Of a stretch of 64,000 nt of DNA, positions 1 to 9,063 are shown one piece after another. The DNA is from Acidobacteriota bacterium. GTDB taxonomy: Bacteria; Acidobacteriota; Thermoanaerobaculia; Thermoanaerobaculales; Thermoanaerobaculaceae. The notes below the pieces were generated by a model. It was not told the origin of the DNA and did not search any database. It was given only the letters and a program-made list of their open reading frames with translations. Position 1 is the stretch's first letter. The number at the start of each line of letters is the position of its first letter. The translations under genes and the position numbers were made by a program. Where the stretch lies: contig JACQZW010000044.1 of assembly GCA_016213675.1 (NCBI GenBank), forward strand, positions 62,001 through 126,000, in the 5' to 3' direction.

Positions 1-16
1 CTGGCGGGAGGTCACG

Positions 17-1309
17 GTGAGCCGGTTGCTGATTAGGCACGCGCGGGTGGTGGACCCATCGCAGCGCCTCGACGAGGGGCGGGACATCCTGATCGAGGAC
101 GGCGTCATCGCCAGGATCGCCGAGCGCATCGACGGCAAGGGCGCCGAGGTGCTGGACGCGGCCGGGCTGGTGGCCGCGCCCGGTTTCATCGACGTGCACG
201 TGCACCTGCGCGAGCCTGGGTTCGAGTACAAGGAGACGGTGGCGACCGGGTCGGCCGCCGCCGTCGCCGGCGGCTTCACGGCGGTCTGCTGCATGGCCAA
301 CACCGATCCGGTCAACGACAACGCCGCCGTCACGGAGTTCATCCGGACGCGCGCGGCGGAGGCCGGGCTGGCCCGCGTGTATCCCATCGGGGCCGTCTCC
401 AAGGGGCTGGACGGCGAGGAGATGGCGGAGATCGGCGAGATGGTCCGGGCCGGTGCGGTGGCCGTTTCCGACGACGGCCGGCCGGTGAAGAACGCCCAGC
501 TCATGCGGCGGGCGCTCGAGTACACCCGGCTGTTCGACATCCCGGTCATCGACCACTGCGAGGACCACGACCTGGTGGCCAAGGGCGTCATGCACGAGGG
601 GCCGGTGTCGACCCGGCTTGGATTGCGCGGGATCTCCGCGGCCTCCGAGGACGTCATGGTCGCCCGCGACCTGATCCTCGCGGAGCTCACCGGCGGCAGG
701 CTGCACGTCGCGCACGCCTCGACGCTCGGCGCGATCAGCCGGGTGCGCAACGGCAAGGCCCGCGGCATCGCCGTCACTTGCGAGGTGACGCCGCACCACC
801 TGGCCCTCACCGATCAGGCGGTCGCCGACACCGAGTACGACACCAACACCAAGATGAACCCGCCGCTGCGGTCCGACGAGCACGCGGCGGCCTTGCTCGA
901 CGGCGTGCTGGACGGGACCGTCGACTGCCTGGCCACCGACCACGCGCCGCACCACGCCGACGAGAAGGCGCTCGAGTTCGACCAGGCCCCGTTCGGCGTC
1001 ATCGGGCTCGAGACGGCGCTGCCGGTGACCTACGACCTCCTGGTGCGGGGCAAGAAGATGCCGCTGTCGCGGTTCGTCGCGCTGTGGTCGACCAACCCGG
1101 CGCGGATCATGCGGCTCCCCGGGGGCACGCTCAAGGTCGGCAGTCCCGCCGACCTCACCTTGTTCGACCCCGAGGCGCGGCGCACCGTCGACCCCGACAC
1201 CTTCCGCTCGGCGTCGCGGAACACGCCCTTCGCGGGGCGCAAGCTGCGCGGCTGGCCTTTCATGACCATCGTGGGAGGGAAGGTCGCCTTCCGCCGTGAG
1301 CGACGATAG
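17..1309 (+). CDS. pyrC: Dihydroorotase, class I (PyrC)
   Basis: Cyclises N-carbamoyl-aspartate to dihydroorotate in de novo pyrimidine synthesis (cytosolic zinc amidohydrolase). The 430-residue protein has the metal motif DVHVHLREPG (His61, His63, Arg65), the class I signature SDDGRPV (Asp152/153), His180 in DHCEDH, HVAHAST (His233) and TDHAPHH (Asp308, His309). Start is GTG with GGGAGG 5 nt upstream. The GTGA at the start could be a 4-nt overlap with the end of an upstream gene (reading ...GGRSR then TGA), which in many genomes is pyrB; this is inferred because the window begins there. A response-regulator gene overlaps its 3' end by 14 nt. Confidence 0.96.
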   Translation: MSRLLIRHARVVDPSQRLDEGRDILIEDGVIARIAERIDGKGAEVLDAAGLVAAPGFIDVHVHLREPGFEYKETVATGSAAAVAGGFTAVCCMANTDPVNDNAAVTEFIRTRAAEAGLARVYPIGAVSKGLDGEEMAEIGEMVRAGAVAVSDDGRPVKNAQLMRRALEYTRLFDIPVIDHCEDHDLVAKGVMHEGPVSTRLGLRGISAASEDVMVARDLILAELTGGRLHVAHASTLGAISRVRNGKARGIAVTCEVTPHHLALTDQAVADTEYDTNTKMNPPLRSDEHAAALLDGVLDGTVDCLATDHAPHHADEKALEFDQAPFGVIGLETALPVTYDLLVRGKKMPLSRFVALWSTNPARIMRLPGGTLKVGSPADLTLFDPEARRTVDPDTFRSASRNTPFAGRKLRGWPFMTIVGGKVAFRRERR

Positions 1310-1685
1310 GCCGCGCCGGATCGTCGTCGTCGACGACTCCGCCGTCCAGTGCCAGGCCTGGCGGCTGCTGCTGGAGAAGCGCTACGGGGCGAGGGCGGCC
1401 GTCGAGACGTACGTCGACCCCGCCGAGGGTGTCGCGCACCTCGCGCCCGACATCCACCTCATGCTCCTCGACTGGGAGATGCCGGCCCTCGATGGCCAGG
1501 CCGTGCTCGAGGAGGCTCGCAAGAGCGGAGTCAACCTGAAGCGGGTCATCATTACGTCGGGCCACCCGGCGGAATTGCTCCACCAGGTCTTCGACCGCAC
1601 CGGCTGTCTTGCCGTCATCGAGAAGGCCGAGCCCGAGCAACAGGCCGCCTTCCTGATGATCCTCGACTCGATCATGCGTCGGTAG
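1296..1685 (+). CDS. Single-domain response regulator
   Basis: A 129-residue stand-alone receiver (CheY-like) protein with no output domain. Visible features are the acidic pair Asp13-Asp14 in VVVDDS, the phospho-acceptor Asp59 in LLDWEMP, the switch Ser in IITSG and the conserved Lys in VIEKAEP. It should be phosphorylated by a histidine kinase encoded elsewhere; no kinase adjoins it. The GTG start lies inside the end of pyrC (14-nt overlap), so it is probably cotranscribed with pyrC, an odd pairing with no obvious functional link. Its partner and output are unknown. Confidence 0.88.
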   Translation: MSDDRPRRIVVVDDSAVQCQAWRLLLEKRYGARAAVETYVDPAEGVAHLAPDIHLMLLDWEMPALDGQAVLEEARKSGVNLKRVIITSGHPAELLHQVFDRTGCLAVIEKAEPEQQAAFLMILDSIMRR

Positions 1686-1691
1686 AGCCGG

Positions 1692-1726
1692 CGTCCGGGG
1701 TCCGGGACCTGGGGTCCGGGGTTTGG
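1692..1726. repeat. Intergenic word repeat (GGGTCCGGG type)
   Basis: The spacer before the FHA activator gene consists of short near-repeats of GGTCCGGG and GGACCTGGGG. The 11-mer GGGACCTGGGG recurs exactly in the spacer near 19988. It belongs to a class of low-complexity spacer sequences seen at several places in this window (see findings). Confidence 0.6.
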
Positions 1727-1766
1727 AAAGGACCTGAGACTGCACGACCCGCACCAGGGGCGTGGC

Positions 1767-3629
1767 ATGATGACAGCGGACATGGGCGACGAGGGCACAG
1801 CGGGTACGGGAGGTGCGTTTCGCCTTCGCGGTGAAGTCGATGGGATGGCCTTCTCTGCCACTGTTGCGCCGGGAAAGAGGACGATCGGATCAAGCCGATC
1901 AAGCGATATCTACATCTCGGTGGCGGGGATCTCACGGCACCACGCCGTCATCGAGCTCGGCGCCGACGGTCTGTTCGTCGAGGACCAGGGCAGCAAGAAC
2001 GGCACCTTTGTCAATGGGGCGAGGCTGAGCCGGGGAGCCGTGCGCGCCGGAGACTGGGTGCAGTTCGGGCCCGCCGCTTTCCTTGTCGAAGCGCTCGATC
2101 CGCGCGATGCCCAGCTCGCCATCGAGGGTCGCTCCACCTTGCCAGTGTGCGCCAGCTTAGCCGACCAGACAGAGACCGAAGGGTGGTCGCGCCGGAGGTT
2201 CGATGAGTCCCCCCGCTGGATGGAACTCGTCAATCGCCTGTTGCCGAGCCTGATCGAGGACGGCACGTGCCGCCTTCCGGAGTTCCTGGCGGAGCTGGCG
2301 AAGGGCCTTGGGGCGGCGGCCGCGGCCTTGGTGGAGATCGGGACTGGGACGGAGCCCGTCGTGGTGGCCGCCTGGGGTGAAGCAATTGCGGACGCCGAGA
2401 TCGCGCAGGTTGCTCGCGCAATCCAAGGCCGAAAGTTCGGGGGTATTTCACACGCGACAGGCGCAGTGACGAGCGACGCTTTGCCACTTGTCTGGGCGAC
2501 CGCGGCGCTGCCGGGGGAAAAGTCGTTTGTCCTCGTCGTAGTTGGCGAGTTTCCCCACCGAAGCGCCACCGGACCGTTGCTGGAGATCGTACTGCGGACC
2601 ATCTTGCGAGTGACCGGTCGCGTCAGCGTACGTGTTCGACAAACGGTCCCGCCGGTCCAGCGTTCGCTTGTCTTCCCAGACGCCCACGTCCCCGGCCACT
2701 CGCGGGCCATGCTGGCTCTGTACTCGCAGCTCCGCGAGCTGGTGCGTGGCGACATTCCGGTGCTCATCACCGGTGAGACCGGGGTAGGGAAGGAGCACGT
2801 CGCCCGCACGCTCCACGCCTCGTCGCACCGCGCCGCTGGACCGTTCGTCGCCGTCAACTGCACCGCAATCCCGTCGGAGCTGCTGGAGGCCGAGCTGTTT
2901 GGCATCGAGGCGGGTGTTGCCACCGGGGTCCGCGAGCGCGAAGGCAAGTTCCGCCTCGCTGCGGGTGGCGTGCTCTTCCTCGACGAGATCGGTGACATGC
3001 CCTCGAGCCTGCAGGGAAAGCTGCTACGCGCGCTCGAGGCGATGGAGGTACATCCCGTCGGCGCAAAGGCACCGGTTCGTATTGACGTTCGCCTCCTGAC
3101 CGCAACCAACAGCGACCTCACCCGCCGTCTCAAGGACGGGAGCTTTCGACGAGACCTCTACTACAGGATCGCCGGTTGCACGGTCCGTGTGCCGCCGCTG
3201 CGCGACCGGCGCGATGACGTTTCCGCGCTTGTCGAGCACTTTCTTGAAGAGTTCACGGCGGAAGTCGACAAGCGGATCACGGGAGTGACGGTGAAGGCGC
3301 TCCAGGCCCTTGTGGCGGCCCCCTGGCCTGGGAACGTCCGGGAGCTCGCGCACGAGGTGCGCCGGCTCGTCACGGTCTGCCCGGCAGGCTCGGCGCTCGA
3401 CTCGTCAATGCTCCTCCCGGAAATCCTCGCGCCCTCTCCGGACGAGCCCAGCGACGACTCACTCTCGGCTGATCTCAACCTCGAGAGGCACGCCGCGACT
3501 CTCGAAAAGCGCTTGCTCCGCCTCGCCCTCGCCCGCTCTCGAGGCAACCGCACGAAGGCCGCGAGGATGCTCGGCTTGTCCCGCCCAGGGCTGCTCGCGA
3601 AGCTCCGCCGCCACTCGCTCGACGAGTGA
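1767..3629 (+). CDS. FHA-domain sigma-54-type AAA+ transcriptional activator, GVATGV variant
   Basis: A 620-residue regulator. An N-terminal FHA domain (about 18-110; RTIGSSRSSD, GISRHHA, DQGSKNGTFVNG) should bind phospho-Thr. A linker (about 150-290) of GAF-like size follows, then a sigma-54 AAA+ domain with Walker A GETGVGKEHVA, Walker B GGVLFLDEIGDMP and the arginine-finger segment RRDLYYRIAG, and a C-terminal Fis-type helix-turn-helix (GNRTKAARMLGLSRPGLLAKL). The loop that is normally GAFTGA reads GVATGV (residues 383-388, nt 2913-2930), losing the Phe that contacts sigma-54. The next gene is a Ser/Thr kinase, a plausible source of the phospho-Thr ligand. A close homologue lies at 36896-38677. 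ATG 1767 gives a complete FHA domain. Confidence 0.9.
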   Translation: MMTADMGDEGTAGTGGAFRLRGEVDGMAFSATVAPGKRTIGSSRSSDIYISVAGISRHHAVIELGADGLFVEDQGSKNGTFVNGARLSRGAVRAGDWVQFGPAAFLVEALDPRDAQLAIEGRSTLPVCASLADQTETEGWSRRRFDESPRWMELVNRLLPSLIEDGTCRLPEFLAELAKGLGAAAAALVEIGTGTEPVVVAAWGEAIADAEIAQVARAIQGRKFGGISHATGAVTSDALPLVWATAALPGEKSFVLVVVGEFPHRSATGPLLEIVLRTILRVTGRVSVRVRQTVPPVQRSLVFPDAHVPGHSRAMLALYSQLRELVRGDIPVLITGETGVGKEHVARTLHASSHRAAGPFVAVNCTAIPSELLEAELFGIEAGVATGVREREGKFRLAAGGVLFLDEIGDMPSSLQGKLLRALEAMEVHPVGAKAPVRIDVRLLTATNSDLTRRLKDGSFRRDLYYRIAGCTVRVPPLRDRRDDVSALVEHFLEEFTAEVDKRITGVTVKALQALVAAPWPGNVRELAHEVRRLVTVCPAGSALDSSMLLPEILAPSPDEPSDDSLSADLNLERHAATLEKRLLRLALARSRGNRTKAARMLGLSRPGLLAKLRRHSLDE

Positions 3630-3699
3630 GCTCTGCGAGCGGAGGTTCTGCCTCTTACTGGCCAGCGAGACTAGAATGGCTCGTCGTTGTGATCGGTCC

Positions 3700-6447
3700 A
3701 TGGACAGCAAATACCCAACTCCGACCTGGTCGCGCGAGGCCGGGGCCGCCGCGAGCCGGCGGCCCGGGCCCGTGGCGCTGCCGGTGCCGGGTGACCTGCT
3801 TGCCGGTCGATTCCTCCTGGGGCGCCAGCTCGGCGCGGGTGGCAGCGGGGTGGTCTTCGCGGCATTCGACGAGCGCGTCGGGCAGCGCGTCGCCATCAAG
3901 CTGATCTACCCGCACCTCGTCGATGACCTGGCGGCCCGACGCCTGCGCCGGGAGGTCCAGGCGGCGCGCCAGGCCCACCCCAACGTGGCCGCCGTCTTCG
4001 ACCTCCACGAGGACCGCGGCCTGCCGTTCCTGTCTATGGAGCTGGTCGAAGGCCCAAGCCTGCGCGAGCGCATCAAGAGCCAGGGTCGTCTTGGCGTCGG
4101 GGAGACGGTCGCGATCGGCCGCCAGATGGCGACGGCGCTCGTCCATCTTCACGGCCTCGGCCTGATCCACCGTGACGTCAAGCCGGGCAACGTGCTGCTC
4201 GCCGGGGAGGGGATCGCCAAGCTCTGCGACATGGGCCTGGCGCGTCCCGAGGCCTCGGGCGGCACGCTGACCGAGACGGCCATGGTGGTCGGGACGCCCG
4301 CCTACATGGCCCCGGAACAGGCCACCAGCGCCGACCTCACGGCGGCAGCCGATGTCTACGCGTTGGGCATCACGTTGTTCGAGTGCCTCACCGGCGCCGC
4401 GCCTTTCACCGGCAACACTGCGGTCGAGACGCTCGTGAAGAGGCAGAAGAGCCCGCCGCCTCGGGCACGCGCGCAGTCGAAGAGCTGTCCCCGCTGGCTC
4501 GACGGCCTGATCGCCAGGATGTGCGACCCGGAGCCGGGCCGGCGGCCGTCCGCGGCCGAGGTCGAGCGCACCTTGACCAGCGGGCGCCTGCGTTTTCGCA
4601 TCCCTGTAAAGCAACTTTCCAGCTTGGCCGCGGCCGCCGCGCTGATGGTCGCTGGCTGGCTCGGCTGGCAGGCGCTTCGCACGCCGCGCACCGCCCGTGT
4701 CGAGGCGGTCGGCCACGAGGTCCGCGGCGTCGACGACCGCGGTCGGACCACGTGGAGTCTCCGCCTCGAGAACCCGGCCCGGCAGGTCGGGCACACCGAC
4801 CTCGACGGCGACGGCCTGGAGGAGACGCTCGTCGCCACCTGGCCCGAGGACCAGCCAGGCCTCCGCATGGGCCAGCTCCCGCTCTCGGAATTCCTGGTGG
4901 TCGCCAAGAGCGGCAAGGTCATGACGCAGGTGCGGCCAGAGGAGCTTGTGACTGCTTGGAGGCATCCCTTTTCCAAGCGGTTGGTGCCCAGCTTCAGGGC
5001 TTCCGATCTCGACCTCGATGGACGACCAGAGGTCATCTTGAACGCCCGACATCATGGATTCTACCCAACTGAGATCCTCGTTTTCTGGCCGAGGTTCGGC
5101 GTGTGGGACTGGGTGCTCGACCATGCTGGCCGCATTGACGATATCGCCGTTGTCGCCGATCCGGCCCGCCCGCGGTTGCGCTTGGTCGGGGTCAACAACC
5201 GTCTCGGCATGCTCCCTGTGGCTTGTGATCTTTCGTTGCTCGTGCCGCCGCTTCGCACTTCGCTGGATAACCCTGGGTCGGCCATACCCTCGCCGGAGCG
5301 GGCACTTGTCAACTCTGGGGTGAGGGCTTGGCGGTGGTATGTCCCGCTCCCCCAAGACAGCTTCTCGTCCGCGGTCGACAGTGGCCCAATGCTCGGGGTC
5401 GGCCCGAGGGACGAGACAGCGTTCGGTGCGGCATTCTCGTCGCTCACCATCGACGCCTATGGGAACCCGACCCCCGGGCCCAACACCGGCCAGGACCTGC
5501 TCCAGTTGCGCCTCAGCTTCTGGTACGACCTCAGTCGGCTGGAACCCGGCAGCCGCCCAGTTGACGCATCCTCGCTCGACGCTCTCGTCCAGAAGATCCA
5601 GCAGGACTACGAGCCGCTCCTGAATGAGGCGCCCTACGCTGGCACCCTTGCATTGAGGGCGGCTCGGGCCTGGGCTGCGCAGGGGCGGTACGAGAAGGCG
5701 CTAGCGCTTCTCCGACGGCCGTTGACGACCTTCCAGTGGGACGAGATTCAATACCTGCTGGCCAACCTCGAGGCTGTCACTGGCGACCCCGACCGGGCCG
5801 CAGAGCGGCTGCGTGCCCTGACGGCGCAGGCACGAACGGCGCGCGGGTCCTACGATGCCCTTCGGCTCCTCTTCACGCTCGCTATTCAAGGCCGAGATGG
5901 GCCGGCTGTTGATCGCTATGTCGCTGAGTTCGTGGGGCGCAATGCCGAGGGCTTGCCACGCGAGGGGGTGGCGGCGGCGTTGTGGGCGGAGGCTCGCCTG
6001 TGGTGGGATCAGGCCACCGAGGCTGACGGCTCCGTGCGCTCATGGGTTGTTGTGCCCGAGGGCGAGGCCATCGCGTGCCTGGCACGCTGGCGGCGCGCCA
6101 CGCTGCACACCACGGACGCCGACGCGATGCGGCGTTTCATCGAAGACACCCCCGATGCCGCCGTGGAGGGCAGACTCGCACTTGCCGCCTGCCTTCTTGC
6201 CTCTGGTTCGCCTCAGGACGCTCTGCGAGAGATCGACGCGATAGCTAGCGCTCTTGAAGCCACGAGAAGCGCAGATTTCTCGGCCTTCCAGGCGCTCCAG
6301 CTCGCGCGGGGTCTGAGGTTGAAGGCGCTCGCCGCTTCAGGCGAAGGCCTTGGCGCCAAGGCCGAGGCGTCGAAGCTCCTGCGGTCCCTTCCGGAAGGGT
6401 TGCTCCCGTACAAGCTAGCCCAGGAAGTCGCCGAGTCGCCGCTCTAG
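3700..6447 (+). CDS. Transmembrane Ser/Thr protein kinase with FG-GAP-like and TPR sensor region
   Basis: A 915-residue Hanks-type kinase: Gly loop LGAGGSGVVF (about 44-53), VAIK lysine, catalytic loop HRDVKPGN (from about 157), DMG in place of DFG, and MAPEQ. One membrane helix (about 306-326) is followed by an extracytoplasmic region with calcium-loop-like repeats (DLDGDGLEE, DLDLDGRPE) resembling FG-GAP/VCBS blades, then helical TPR-like repeats to the C-terminus. The same order of parts occurs in the gene at 15959-18676. It follows the FHA activator by 70 nt. The ATG at 3676 is also possible, but TAGAAT at 3672-3677 looks like a -10 box, which favours ATG 3700. Substrate unknown; the neighbouring FHA protein is an obvious candidate partner (inference). 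Confidence 0.88.
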   Translation: MDSKYPTPTWSREAGAAASRRPGPVALPVPGDLLAGRFLLGRQLGAGGSGVVFAAFDERVGQRVAIKLIYPHLVDDLAARRLRREVQAARQAHPNVAAVFDLHEDRGLPFLSMELVEGPSLRERIKSQGRLGVGETVAIGRQMATALVHLHGLGLIHRDVKPGNVLLAGEGIAKLCDMGLARPEASGGTLTETAMVVGTPAYMAPEQATSADLTAAADVYALGITLFECLTGAAPFTGNTAVETLVKRQKSPPPRARAQSKSCPRWLDGLIARMCDPEPGRRPSAAEVERTLTSGRLRFRIPVKQLSSLAAAAALMVAGWLGWQALRTPRTARVEAVGHEVRGVDDRGRTTWSLRLENPARQVGHTDLDGDGLEETLVATWPEDQPGLRMGQLPLSEFLVVAKSGKVMTQVRPEELVTAWRHPFSKRLVPSFRASDLDLDGRPEVILNARHHGFYPTEILVFWPRFGVWDWVLDHAGRIDDIAVVADPARPRLRLVGVNNRLGMLPVACDLSLLVPPLRTSLDNPGSAIPSPERALVNSGVRAWRWYVPLPQDSFSSAVDSGPMLGVGPRDETAFGAAFSSLTIDAYGNPTPGPNTGQDLLQLRLSFWYDLSRLEPGSRPVDASSLDALVQKIQQDYEPLLNEAPYAGTLALRAARAWAAQGRYEKALALLRRPLTTFQWDEIQYLLANLEAVTGDPDRAAERLRALTAQARTARGSYDALRLLFTLAIQGRDGPAVDRYVAEFVGRNAEGLPREGVAAALWAEARLWWDQATEADGSVRSWVVVPEGEAIACLARWRRATLHTTDADAMRRFIEDTPDAAVEGRLALAACLLASGSPQDALREIDAIASALEATRSADFSAFQALQLARGLRLKALAASGEGLGAKAEASKLLRSLPEGLLPYKLAQEVAESPL

Positions 6448-6501
6448 TTCCTCTTGCCCACGGGAGCCGTGACCGCCGAAACACAGGTAGTCCCGCAGTA
6501 G

Positions 6502-6816
6502 GCGTTTGGATGGCCCTCGCGAACGCGCGGCCTCGTCCGAGACGAGCCCGACGCCGCCCACGAAGCGCGCATGGCCTTGGCAGCCGGCCAGCTTGGTCTG
6601 GGCAAGAACGCCAGAGCGCTTGCCACCATCGACGACTTGATGGCCATCCTTGAGCCGGAATCCCGCGACGACTTCTCGAACCACCAACTGTTTGATCTCG
6701 CAAAGGGCCTGCGCGGCCGGGCTCTCCTCGCGTACGGCTGCGCAGCGGACTCGCGCTCGGACGCGCACGGCGTGCTGCCCCAGTTCGTGCCCGGACGTCT
6801 CCTGACGCAGCTCTAG
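6502..6816 (+). pseudogene. C-terminal remnant of a third FG-GAP/TPR kinase paralogue
   Basis: This frame is open from just after a stop at 6499-6501 to 6816. Its translation (DEPDAAHEARMALAAG..., DFSNHQLFDLAKGLRGRALLAYG) lines up along its length with the last ~100 residues of the kinases at 3700-6447 (EDTPDAAVEGRLALAA..., DFSAFQALQLARGLRLKALAASG) and 15959-18676. The kinase, membrane and sensor parts are absent and no start or ribosome site fits. It sits directly after the intact paralogue, so it is best read as the tail of a tandem duplicate that was mostly deleted. Confidence 0.75.
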
Positions 6817-6954
6817 CAAGGGAGCCCGAGCGAGTTCAGGCCACGGCCAGCAGCTCGCGGTGGCTGAGGCCGCGTCCGCTCAGCTCAAAAGCGGCTTGTC
6901 GATTTGGAAAGGTGCTTGGCGTTCGTCAGCCGACCAGCACTTCGCCAGCCCCTC

Positions 6955-6966
6955 GCAACAAGTTGC
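6955..6966. promoter_or_regulatory. Dyad GCAAC-AA-GTTGC upstream of a sigma-54-type promoter
   Basis: A perfect 5+5 inverted repeat with a 2-nt centre, about 40 bp upstream of the -24 element at 7007. It could be an activator or repressor site; the distance is short for a typical sigma-54 enhancer. Inference from symmetry and place only. Confidence 0.3.
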
Positions 6967-7006
6967 AAGAAAAACAGTTCTGTGTGCAATGCGAAGCTGT
7001 ACCGGC

Positions 7007-7022
7007 TGGCAGCGCGCTTGCT
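7007..7022 (+). promoter_or_regulatory. Sigma-54-type promoter (-24/-12)
   Basis: TGGCAGCGCGCTTGCT matches the sigma-54 consensus TGGCACG-N4-TTGCW with the exact 10-nt gap between GG and GC; the two deviations are in the outer -24 bases. It lies 25 nt before the ATG of the secreted PKD protein, giving a leader of roughly 15 nt that holds the AAGGAGG ribosome site. Confidence 0.7.
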
Positions 7023-7047
7023 ACGTCTGTCAAGCAAGGAGGTTGTC

Positions 7048-8634
7048 ATGCCCAACATCGGCCAACGTGCTGTGAGATTCCTGTCGTGCAGCCCACGGTG
7101 GATTGCCATGGCGGTCGCTGTTGTTCTGGCCACCGGATCTGCGACCGCTGCATCGCGCGAGCTGTTCAGCAGTGATGGCGCGTCCCTGGCTCCGTTCCCC
7201 TGTCACTACCTGTCCTGGGCTCCGGCTCCCGGTGTCGACAGCACCGACGGGCTGCCAGCCCCCTCGATCACCTACGGCACCTACTCCCCTGCCTCATACG
7301 GTCTGTCTGAGCCTTTCCCGGTCGGCGCTTTCGGGTTCGGAACGATGCTGCGCGGCTCACTGGACTTCAAGATGGAAGGGCCGGGCAACTGGGCGAGCGT
7401 CGCGGCTTTCGGGATGTCCACGAGCAGCCCCTGCGACTACCACCCGTACAACGGGCCCCACGACGGACGGTACCCAGTTCCCCAGGTAGACTACTGGTCT
7501 CCGGCGGGCTTGCTGAGTATCTGGTACATGGACCAGCCAGGCCACACGGCCAACTTACAGGTTTCCTTCGCTATCAGCGTGGGCTCGTGGCACCACACGG
7601 ACTTCCTGTTCAAGCCAGCGCTGGACGGGAGCTACGATTGGGAGCTGCGGATCGACGGCCAGTTGGCAGCGCAGGGTCGTTCCTACGAGCCGATCCGCCA
7701 AGATGAGACCTTGGGCGTGATGATAGGCGCCACCGGTTCTTTTGAACCCTCTATCGTCAAGTACGACAACATCAGAGTCGAAGTGGTGGAAGCCGTGTCG
7801 GCTGGCTTCTCCTGGTCACCGGCGAGACCAAACCCTGGCGAACCGGTCCAGCTCACCGACAGCTCGACCGGGGGCCCGACCGCGTGGTCCTGGGACTTTG
7901 GCGACGGCGGTAGCAGCATCGAGCAGAGCCCGGCTCACGCCTTCGCGGCACCCGGCACGTACGCGGTCACCCTGACGGCCGCGAACGACGCCGGGTCGAG
8001 CAGTGTCTCGAAGCCCATCCGCGTCAACGCACCTCCGGTGGCCGACGCGGGACCGGACCAGACCGTTGCCTGCGGCCCGACCTGCTTTGCAGGCGTGACG
8101 CTGAACGGTAGTGGTTCCAGCGATTCCGACGGCGACCCGCTGAGCTTCACGTGGGCGGGCGCTCTGGTGAGCGCAGGCGGGGCCTCACCCACGATTGGGC
8201 TTCCGACTGGCCAGCACGCGATCAGTCTTTCTGTCGCGGACAGCTTCGGAGGATTCGCCACCGATGAGGTGACCATTACGGTCGCCGACCAGGCGAGTCC
8301 GGGCATCTTGAGTGTGAGCAGTTGTCCCGATGTGTTGTGGCCGCCGAATCATGAGTTGATCCCGGTGACCGTCGGGGTCTCGGCTTTCGATTCCTGTGGT
8401 GGACCGCCGGAGTGCCGCGTAACTTCGGTTATCAGCAGCGAGCCGGAGAGTGGGCTTGGCGGCGGCGACGAGCAGCCCGACTGGCAGATCCTCGGTGACC
8501 TCATCGTGGCGTTGCGCGCCGAACGAGCGGGGAATGGGTCTGGTCGCACCTACGCCATTTTGGTTGAGTGTCGTGATGGCGCGGGGAACGCCACGACGTC
8601 CACAACGTCGGTGACCGTGCCCCATAACCACTGA
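7048..8634 (+). CDS. Secreted PKD-domain protein with HYR-like C-terminus
   Basis: A 528-residue exported protein of unknown role. The N-terminus has basic residues followed by a hydrophobic stretch and an Ala-rich cleavage region (signal peptide, about 1-35). Residues about 35-250 form a domain I cannot name. Then come a clear PKD domain (DSSTGGPTAWSWDFGDG, about 260-330), a second PKD-like domain (GSGSSDSDGDPLSFTW, about 335-415) and a Cys-containing HYR-like module starting near CPDVLWPPNHELIPV. ATG 7048 is chosen because AAGGAGG lies 5 nt upstream. A sigma-54-type promoter precedes it and a strong terminator follows, so it is a single-gene unit. PKD domains usually mediate cell-surface or polysaccharide binding. 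Confidence 0.85.
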   Translation: MPNIGQRAVRFLSCSPRWIAMAVAVVLATGSATAASRELFSSDGASLAPFPCHYLSWAPAPGVDSTDGLPAPSITYGTYSPASYGLSEPFPVGAFGFGTMLRGSLDFKMEGPGNWASVAAFGMSTSSPCDYHPYNGPHDGRYPVPQVDYWSPAGLLSIWYMDQPGHTANLQVSFAISVGSWHHTDFLFKPALDGSYDWELRIDGQLAAQGRSYEPIRQDETLGVMIGATGSFEPSIVKYDNIRVEVVEAVSAGFSWSPARPNPGEPVQLTDSSTGGPTAWSWDFGDGGSSIEQSPAHAFAAPGTYAVTLTAANDAGSSSVSKPIRVNAPPVADAGPDQTVACGPTCFAGVTLNGSGSSDSDGDPLSFTWAGALVSAGGASPTIGLPTGQHAISLSVADSFGGFATDEVTITVADQASPGILSVSSCPDVLWPPNHELIPVTVGVSAFDSCGGPPECRVTSVISSEPESGLGGGDEQPDWQILGDLIVALRAERAGNGSGRTYAILVECRDGAGNATTSTTSVTVPHNH

Positions 8635-8662
8635 GTCCTGTAGGACGGCAAACGCGACCACA

Positions 8663-8697
8663 CGAGGTCGGGGGTAAAGCCCCGGCCTCGTTTTGTT
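8663..8697 (+). terminator. Rho-independent terminator
   Basis: CGAGGTCGGGG pairs with CCCCGGCCTCG (one G-T pair) around a 6-nt loop and is followed by TTTTGTT. It ends the PKD gene unit just before the convergent toxin gene. Confidence 0.85.
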
Positions 8698-8700
8698 CCT

Positions 8701-9063
8701 TCATTGGGTGGCAGTTTGGAGATCCAGCCACAACCTGACGGCGCGGTCGACGGCAGCTTGCGAGGCCGGGTCGGCGAGGTGGGCGAAGGCGGGGGAGAGG
8801 CGCTCGGCGGAGACGGTGCGGAGCTGGTGGCAGAGGACCAGGGAATCGGCGGCCAGGCCGGCGGTGTCGGCCTTCAGCAGGACTTCGGTGGGGTAGACCC
8901 GGCGGCCCTTCCTCCAGGTCGTGAGCGGAAGGACGGCGACCAAGCCAATTGCCGCGGAGATGCTGTCGTTGCAGAAGATCAGCACTGGCCGGCGGCCGGC
9001 CTGTTCGTGACCTTGGGCCGGGTCGAGGCTCGCCCAGGCGAGGTCCCAACGCCGGAGGCTCAC
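8701..9063 (-). CDS. mazF: MazF/PemK-family toxin (endoribonuclease)
   Basis: A 120-residue protein of the MazF family, which cleaves mRNA at short motifs. It shows the family pattern: RRWDLAWASLDPAQGHEQAGRRPVLI at the start (split here: GHEQAGRRPVLI is the key part), an internal VAVLPLTT strand, and CHQLRTVSAERL near the middle. Length is typical. The GTG start overlaps the antitoxin stop by 4 nt (GTGA), the usual translational coupling in such pairs. Cleavage specificity cannot be read from the sequence. Confidence 0.88.
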   Translation of the reverse strand: MSLRRWDLAWASLDPAQGHEQAGRRPVLIFCNDSISAAIGLVAVLPLTTWRKGRRVYPTEVLLKADTAGLAADSLVLCHQLRTVSAERLSPAFAHLADPASQAAVDRAVRLWLDLQTATQ

